Below the pieces are notes generated by a model, which worked only from the letters and a program-made list of their open reading frames with translations, did no database searches and was not told the origin of the DNA. The position numbers were made by a program, and so were the translations under genes. A stretch of DNA of 23,360 nucleotides from Coptodactyla brooksi (taxonomy: Eukaryota > Arthropoda > Insecta > Coleoptera > Scarabaeidae), in NCBI GenBank assembly GCA_033557675.1, contig JAWQRM010000386.1, forward strand, positions 1-23,360, read 5' to 3'. Positions 18,623 through 23,360 of the stretch are shown here, one piece after another. The stretch's first letter is position 1; the number at the start of each line of letters is the position of its first letter.

Positions 18623-19000
18623 ACCGAAGGTGTCAGATTTATTCCTTATCTCGATATAAAAGCAATGAAGTCTAACAATGGAGCATTGACCATTGATTGG
18701 TACAACAAAGATACTTATTCGGGTCATCATCTACATTATTTATCAAATCATTCATTTAATGACAAAATCGATACTTTAGTAGCTAGGAGATATAGGACAG
18801 AAAGTATTTGCAACAATTCAATTATATTATATTAAGATTAAAATCAGTATTTTTTTTCATTCGATACTAAAGATACAAACAACATTTCTGTACCGGTAAA
18901 TAGCAAATCTATTATATACAAGGAGTTACCTGATATACGTAGGTTCATTATTAATCTGGAAATTGCTGATTATTACCGTGATAAAGTAAAGTTATAACAG
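18623..19000 (+). pseudogene. Penelope-like element, C-terminal reverse transcriptase fragment
   Basis: One frame (18623-18835) reads through IPYLDIKAMKSNNGALTIDW and Y-NKDTYSGHHLHYLSNHSFNDKI. The pattern L-D-x-K, then DWY-K-x-T-x-S-G-x-x-L-H-x-x-S-N-H-x-x-x-x-K-I is the conserved part just after the palm domain in Penelope-like reverse transcriptases. TAA at 18833 ends it. A second short frame (18905-18997) has IYKELPDIRRF, which resembles the connector 'LPYI' box before the GIY-YIG endonuclease, but no GIY or YIG motif was found afterwards. The YVDD part expected upstream is absent. It lies 165 bp from the hAT end, so that insertion may have cut it off. Confidence 0.7.
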
Positions 19001-19569
19001 AATTAAAGATTGAGATCCTCTCATACTTATCCATCTGAAGAGTTGAATTCTGTGGTATGATCATATGCTTGATGTTGCCAGGCGACGCATCAAGAACTCT
19101 TCCGTTAGCGACTCTGCCGATGCTGAAATGACCTGTATTACATCTAATAATTGAAAAGTTTGATGAAAATAATTCAAAGTCGCAAATAGAGTCAGACAAC
19201 CAAAATTGTAATTAGAAGAATGATATTATACGAGTATGACGAAGAAACTAAAATACTGCACAGTATATGGGTTCTACTACGAAATCCTCTAACATTTGGG
19301 TAATAAAAATTTAAATAGGTGTAACTAGTTGAGCACCAGTAGTTTAAAGACTGCTGCGTAACAATCTACACAATTTGAGAAATCCCTGCTTATTATATGG
19401 AACAGGTCCCTGAATACAAAAACCTTGGACACACACTTGGTGGATGAAAGGACAACATTGATACGATGGCCCAAGACTTTTATAATTGACTACTTATCGA
19501 GGTGAGTACCAAGAGCATCTCAGTTTACATACCTTATCTTGTCAATGTTACCCTGTAATTATTTCTTCA
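19001..19569. other. Unresolved DNA between PLE and BEL/Pao fragments
   Basis: A minus-strand 82-codon frame (18951-19199) contains HMIIPQNSTLQMDKYERI, distantly like the 'IPPxTTxxLQPLD' box of jerky/pogo-type DDE transposases, but the catalytic Asp is missing and support is weak. A plus-strand stretch near 19412 reads PEYKNLGHTLGG before a stop. Neither is assigned. Confidence 0.25.
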
Positions 19570-20640
19570 GTTCTTAGCAAAGGATTGTCCAAGCACGCAA
19601 AACAGTGACATTTGCACTCCCTAAATTCCCGATTGCTTCAGATATTACAAAAACGATTTTTACATGGACTACTCTTTTACTGGTGGTGACACTATAGATG
19701 AGGTTTCAAACATTCTTTTCCAAATCACAGTTTTAAGTAGTGCACTCTTGCCTCTCGTAATTTTTTATCAAATAATTTAGAAATGTTACCACATGAACGC
19801 AAAAACATTCGGCATCTCATGCAATTCATTAAACGATTCGATTTAATACGATATCAAAATTAATCTTTCATGTACAAAAATAGTAGCAGTTATTTTGTTC
19901 GTGGGAAGGGTAGATACCAGAAAGTATTAATTCTCAGTGGATAATATTTAAAAATCAATTATCTGATTTTAAACAATTAAAAATTCCGCCCTGTATAAAG
20001 CTTCCAAATCCTGTTCTCCAACTACATCTACAACTACAATCTCCAACTACATGACTTTAGCGACAGTAGTTCTGTGGCTTATGGAGCATGCATTTATTTC
20101 ATATGTCAAGATGCATTCGATAACATCTGTGTTTGTTTGCTATGCACCAAATTCAAGCTTTCCTAGATTGAAGGTATGTGCAGCAGCACTTTTAACGCAA
20201 CTAATAAAAAAGGTAGACATCTCTCACGATGAAATTCCATAAAATACTATTATGAACCAATTCAACAATTGTGCTGCATTGGATATATTCAGCACCGAAC
20301 ACAATAAATATAAAATATTTACGGCCAATCGGATAGCTTCAATTCAAGGATAAAAGCCACGTCTCAAGAGAATCCCGCGGACATTGTGTCATGAGCTTTA
20401 CGTAAATGACTTAAAAATCCACTTTGATTCTCTGGCCCTGGTTTCTTGTCAAATCTTCCGTCGCAATGGCATCAACAAACCATTCAATTTCTTAATCCAC
20501 CAAACTAAGAAGTGAAAAATTATCGTAGTATTGTAGAAAACTTTACTAATTTGCAGACTTCCAATATTATTGAACGTTTCTCTAATTTAGGTAAATTGAA
20601 GCGTATTAGCATGGATAATCCGGTTCACTAAAAACTCTGA
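19570..20640 (+). pseudogene. BEL/Pao retrotransposon pol fragment (RT end to RNase H)
   Basis: Segments in all three frames follow BEL/Pao order. LAKDCPSTQ comes first, then the RT box FYMDYSFTGGDTIDEV (about 19653), where the family has FYVDD, so the second catalytic Asp is now Tyr. Next are FLSNNLEMLPHER (19762), then QWIIFKNQLSDFKQLKIPPC (19937), QLH, FSDSSSVAYGACIYF (20054; RNase H-like, with the catalytic Asp), a small deletion, and FPRLKVCAAALLTQLIKK. After these come TIVLHWI (20262), FTANRIASIQ (20320), SQENPADIVS (20365), FSGPGFLSNLPSQWH (20429) and FTNLQTSNIIERFSNLGKLK (about 20542). Each segment is separated by a stop or shift. No LTR, protease or integrase was found, so it is a 5'- and 3'-truncated relic. 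BEL/Pao elements are confined to animals, which supports the host assignment. Confidence 0.85.
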
Positions 20641-21570
20641 GCTGCAATGAACTTTAAATACCCTAATGAACTTGTCAAGCAAAGGCCTTTCCTCGGGAAT
20701 TAAGAATACTCAATCCTAAACCTATATTATATACTAGCTGTAATATTTTAAAACCGAATCTGTTCCTGATTCAAATAATATTATTATAATAGCAGGTAAA
20801 ATCAATTTTCAATCCTCTTCAATTCAAATTTGTGTTAATATCTTGCATTCTGTAATGTTTCATGTATAATCGTTTATATGCGTGATTCTTTCAATTTATT
20901 AATTTTTTCATGCGACCTGCCAGTAATAGCGAATCGCATTAATATATAATAGGAAATTATAACACCAAAGTGGTTTATTGAAATATGGAACATGCGAAAC
21001 GGTGGAATTGAATTGTAATACGTGCGAATTTATTGAATCTGCATCTAATTGCGATATTTTTTCTTGAGCATTCTCCCAGTTTTTGATTATCTTTACTGAA
21101 ACTAAATATGGCATATGTAAAACTATTGGATGTGATACACTTGACGTTAAGAATCGACGATTACATATTTATCTTTGAAGTTGAATGGAATGGTATAGGT
21201 CATTTTCCATAGTTACAATGTCGACAAAAGTTACTGCCTCTTCAGATATGAAAGTTCACTTAACAGAAGAACTGTGGGAAGACCACGTATTCGAAAATAA
21301 CCATGTTTGGTTATAAATACGCATAATAAGCGTATGTTCATGGATTATGTGTATTCATTACATATGATTCAGCTTGAAAATTAAATACATAATGCTGATT
21401 GCCAAATTTGCTACAGATTACTTATTTGTTGTTCATTGTATTAGTAATAGTACAAAGTTTTCACTAAAAATTCTTTGAGCATAGGTGCTGGTATTGGTCT
21501 GTAATATCTCTTCTTATGGCCATGGAATTTGCTTCATGTATGCAGCTATAATCGATATTTAAATCACGAG
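20641..21570. other. AT-rich DNA, nothing supported
   Basis: Sequence downstream of the BEL/Pao fragment shows no integrase motifs or LTR. The 68-codon minus-strand frame at 20908-21114 has no recognisable motif. Confidence 0.35.
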
Positions 21571-21630
21571 CTTGGATCCTTTGGCTTCATAATAAAGTTT
21601 TGCAATTGTCATCACTGTACTAAAACTGGA

Positions 21631-21684
21631 ACATAACGGATCGACAAGCCTTTCGCTAATCAAGTTAGTATCATCAGGACCGAT
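21631..21684 (-). ncRNA. Hammerhead-ribozyme-like motif 1
   Basis: Read on the minus strand, CTGATGA (21677-21671) is followed by a 16 nt stem II region TACTAACTTGATTAGC (CTAA pairs with TTAG), GAAA (21654-21651) and, 5 nt later, GTC (21645-21643). Stem I can form from CGGTC before the core and GA-T-CCG after GTC, with one bulged T. Stem III is poor: GAAAGGCTTGTC has lost the usual 3 bp pairing, so self-cleavage is doubtful. Confidence 0.5.
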
Positions 21685-21797
21685 TAACTATTCTAACACG
21701 CACCACCTGGTTAAATTGTGGACTTGGAACCTTTGGTTTTGTAGCAAGCCTAGTCCGATTCGTCAATGGTTATCGCTTAACCAAGCCAGGAAATTAA

Positions 21798-21848
21798 CCG
21801 CTCGACGCACGTTTCACCGGCCAAGTCAACATCGTCGGAAGCTACCAG
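21798..21848 (-). ncRNA. Hammerhead-ribozyme-like motif 2
   Basis: The spacing matches motif 1. The core is CCGACGA in place of CTGATGA, then 16 nt (TGTTGACTTGGCCGGT), GAAAC and GTC (21806-21804). Stem III is the minimal form GAAACG-TG-CGTC, with A-U, C-G and G-C pairs closed by two bases, and stem I is GCTT with GAGC. Two substitutions in the conserved core probably inactivate it. The short stem III is the style described for PLE hammerheads. Confidence 0.5.
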
Positions 21849-21880
21849 AGACAAAGGGAGCAATTAATGTCCTGGTTTGG

Positions 21881-22050
21881 TTAAGTGGTAAGCATTGAGA
21901 GACCACTTGGTTGCTTCTTAATTGCTTAGACAACCAATAGGAAGGTAATTGAGCATTTCCCTACCTTACCCCCCACTGCTGCACTTATATAATCCTTCAA
22001 TCTAGCGTTTTCCATTCCAGCTTCTAGACTAAGAATTATATGATTATTAT
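21881..22050. promoter_or_regulatory. Possible promoter with TATA box
   Basis: TATATAA (21986-21992) follows a C-rich stretch, TTACCCCCCACTGCTGCAC. If the block belongs to the PLE pseudo-LTR it could be a remnant of its promoter. A small hairpin AAGTGGT...ACCACTT lies at about 21884-21909. The evidence is slight. Confidence 0.2.
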
Positions 22051-22174
22051 GAGCACTGTTTTTTGTTCTTAGTCAACATGTTCCTTATCCTTATCTGAAA
22101 GACTGAAAATAGCGTATGGAGTCATGAAAATAGTAATAAACTTTACAATGAACTACGTGTATAAAACAGTGCTC
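22051..22174. repeat. 12 bp perfect inverted repeats around 100 bp
   Basis: GAGCACTGTTTT (22051-22062) and AAAACAGTGCTC (22163-22174) face each other. The interior is non-coding. It might be a very small MITE, but no target duplication is visible. Confidence 0.45.
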
Positions 22175-22523
22175 GTCAATCTGGCATCCAAAAACAAGTA
22201 CAACTCATAATGCATAAAACGAAGCAAGGAAGAAAAAGATAATTATGTGAGTTATTGTGAAGTATCACAAGCAACAGTAACCAACTAATTTACAAAAGAA
22301 CATTCGAATGGAGCAAGGGCATTTCAGAACTTCATTCAAACATTTTCCAGTACACGAGGTGTTTAGTGTGGTTAAGCACTCCTATTGAAGAAATGATGAA
22401 ACCTGTATGATGAAATCAATACACGAATCCAAGTATTTTTTAGTACACGAAGTGTTTACTAAGGTTACTTCCTGTCGTTTACAGTTGTCGATCTTGATTA
22501 CGTTGTTTTAGTTGAATAAAGGC
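22175..22523. other. Non-coding DNA with a short direct repeat
   Basis: AGTACACGAGGTGTTTA (about 22350) recurs as AGTACACGAAGTGTTTA (about 22441), 91 bp apart. Nothing else is seen. Confidence 0.45.
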
Positions 22524-22735
22524 TTATATACCTACAAACAATTCTTGAAGTTCTTCCGGTTCTTCCATTTTCGACGCACATCTAAGCCGAGTTAAGAAAT
22601 CCCTGCACGCACGTTGTATAGCAGTTTGTTCTCGAGGTGCGGCAGTGGAAGCATCAATACGGTGACGTAAATCTCGGATGCTTGGACACTGTACTCAAAA
22701 GTTTATTCGCAGGAGATGGTCTGCAAGTGTTAGGG
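22524..22735 (-). pseudogene. Unrecognised protein-like relic
   Basis: The minus strand reads LADHLLRINF, a TGA, then 56 codons without a stop: PSIRDLRHRIDAST, EQTAIQRACRDFLTRL, ending EEPEELQELFVGI and TAA at 22524. The mix of charged and hydrophobic residues, alpha-helical pattern and lack of AT-bias codons look like real coding sequence, unlike neighbouring chance frames. There is no ATG. I cannot name the family; a retroelement gag or the end of an unknown element protein are both possible. Confidence 0.3.
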
Positions 22736-23040
22736 CTTAAACCCGCCGTACGTGATATGGGCAAAAATGATAGGAATTGATTGTCCCATAACACACGTGA
22801 AACCGGGCCATGATGACCGCCCATACTCTACCGTGAAATCATCCTTGTGTTGCTACACGTTCCCCTTCCGCCAGATTTTAAATTCCTTCAGCTTTCAGGA
22901 CCCACCTGGATCTATTGGGGTCCGCCTTATCCTTGACGGGGTCGAAAACAGGTCATAGCCCTTACCCGCAGTACATGACTTATACCAGTGAATATCAAAT
23001 GGTTTGAGACGAAAGTTACAAATTCGGATCTCCATTTTCT
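22736..23040. other. GC-richer DNA without an assigned gene
   Basis: A plus-strand 68-codon frame (22752-22958) is open but matches nothing. The base composition is more balanced than its flanks, so the segment could belong with the relic at 22524-22735 as part of one unknown element. Confidence 0.3.
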
Positions 23041-23345
23041 TAAACCTTTTAATATGAACCGTTAAAAGTTATCGGGATTTTTAGCAGATTTATACATAGA
23101 CCTACATCGAGCAAGCAAAAATTTATAATAACCCATGTAATACTTTAATCAAATCTTGGAGCAGATACGTAGACGATATATTCTGCATAAGGAACGTAAA
23201 CCTAAATTAGCTAAATGATTCTCATATTTATTTAAACAATATTTAAACACAAAAACTTAAATTTACTATTGAAGTAAAATCAAATAATAATATCAATTAC
23301 CTAGGTTTAACTGTGTCAAATATAAATAATACATTATATAATATA
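23041..23345 (+). pseudogene. Penelope-like element, reverse transcriptase palm fragment
   Basis: In order it reads FNMNR, a stop, KLSGFLADLYIDL (23065), then after a one-base shift KSWSRYVDDIFCI (about 23148), two stops, and KLKFTIEVKSNNNINYLGLT (about 23240). LSxFLADLYxD followed by RYVDD and then 'IEVESNNxINFLDLT'-type sequence is characteristic of Penelope-like reverse transcriptases. Both catalytic Asp of YVDD are kept, but the stops and shift kill the frame. This is the part missing from the fragment at 18623, but it lies downstream of that one, so the two come from different copies or from a tandem pair. Confidence 0.8.
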
Positions 23346-23360
23346 TATATATATATATAT
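23331..23360. repeat. (TA)n microsatellite at the window edge
   Basis: An uninterrupted AT run continues to the last base, so its length is unknown. It begins where the PLE fragment ends. Confidence 0.9.

Larger units (their letters stand above)
21571..21880 (-). repeat. Two tandem repeat units, probably a PLE pseudo-LTR
   Basis: CTTGGATCCTTTGG (21571) is repeated as CTTGGAACCTTTGG (21723), and the ribozyme-like cores inside the units are 161 bp apart. The units are strongly diverged, but core spacing is identical in both. Penelope-like elements are known to carry tandem pseudo-LTRs with hammerhead motifs, and PLE coding fragments occur on both sides of this block. Those fragments are on the plus strand while this block reads on the minus strand, so it is from another copy or was inverted. 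Confidence 0.55.

Noticed and set aside
18951..19199. Minus-strand 82-codon frame with IIPQNSTLQMDKYERI, like a jerky/pogo DDE box
   Set aside because: The LQPLD-type catalytic Asp is not clearly present and no other transposase motif lies nearby; it also overlaps the possible PLE connector on the other strand.
19000..19200. GIY-YIG endonuclease of the PLE at 18.6 kb
   Set aside because: NSVVYDHML appears where a VVYxIxC lead-in would be, but no Cys, GIY or YIG motif follows in any plus frame.

Overview
The window looks like arthropod, most probably insect, nuclear DNA. It is AT-rich and intron-scale, has no bacterial-style operons, and is packed with decayed transposable elements of families typical of insect genomes. 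I find no intact host gene and no intact element. Every recognisable coding stretch carries stops, frameshifts or deletions. Assignments come from reading translated frames and comparing motifs from memory; no database search was run.

Layout. 1-832: a two-copy tandem repeat (period 418 bp) with internal inverted motifs, ending in a short palindromic segment that recurs near 5476. 833-2340: unclassified, fairly CpG-rich DNA. 2340-5540: AT-rich repeats, including a dispersed ~345 bp family (copies at 2992 and 4740, fragment at 13743) and a 330 bp tandem duplication (3923-4583). 6000-6480: unusual non-coding DNA with homeodomain-type sites, a candidate conserved element. 7095-8530: a nearly complete Tc1/mariner element with ~97 bp inverted repeats and a broken minus-strand transposase whose last catalytic spacing reads as DD41D (rosa-like). 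8749-12650: a non-LTR retrotransposon on the plus strand, with a gag-like ORF1, the end of an endonuclease, a reverse transcriptase, RNase H, a zinc knuckle and a CATA tail. It has internal deletions that removed most of the endonuclease and the YADD box.

12660-14150: small hairpins, a TA microsatellite, a piggyBac-like terminus and a 117 bp foldback element. 14155-14520: a minus-strand BED/CGGBP1-like zinc-finger ORF. 15838-16090: a degenerate array dense in GACGT. 16344-18458: a dead hAT-type transposase of the GTF2IRD2 group on the minus strand, with a GC-rich terminal segment at its 5' end. 18623-19000: a Penelope-like (PLE) reverse transcriptase fragment. 19570-20640: a BEL/Pao pol fragment, both on the plus strand. 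21571-21850: two tandem hammerhead-ribozyme-like motifs on the minus strand, as expected in PLE pseudo-LTRs. 23041-23345: a second PLE reverse transcriptase fragment with RYVDD, followed by a TA microsatellite that runs off the window.

These parts do not work together as a pathway. They are layers of nested and adjacent insertions. The most interesting signal is the ribozyme-like pair near 21.65-21.84 kb.
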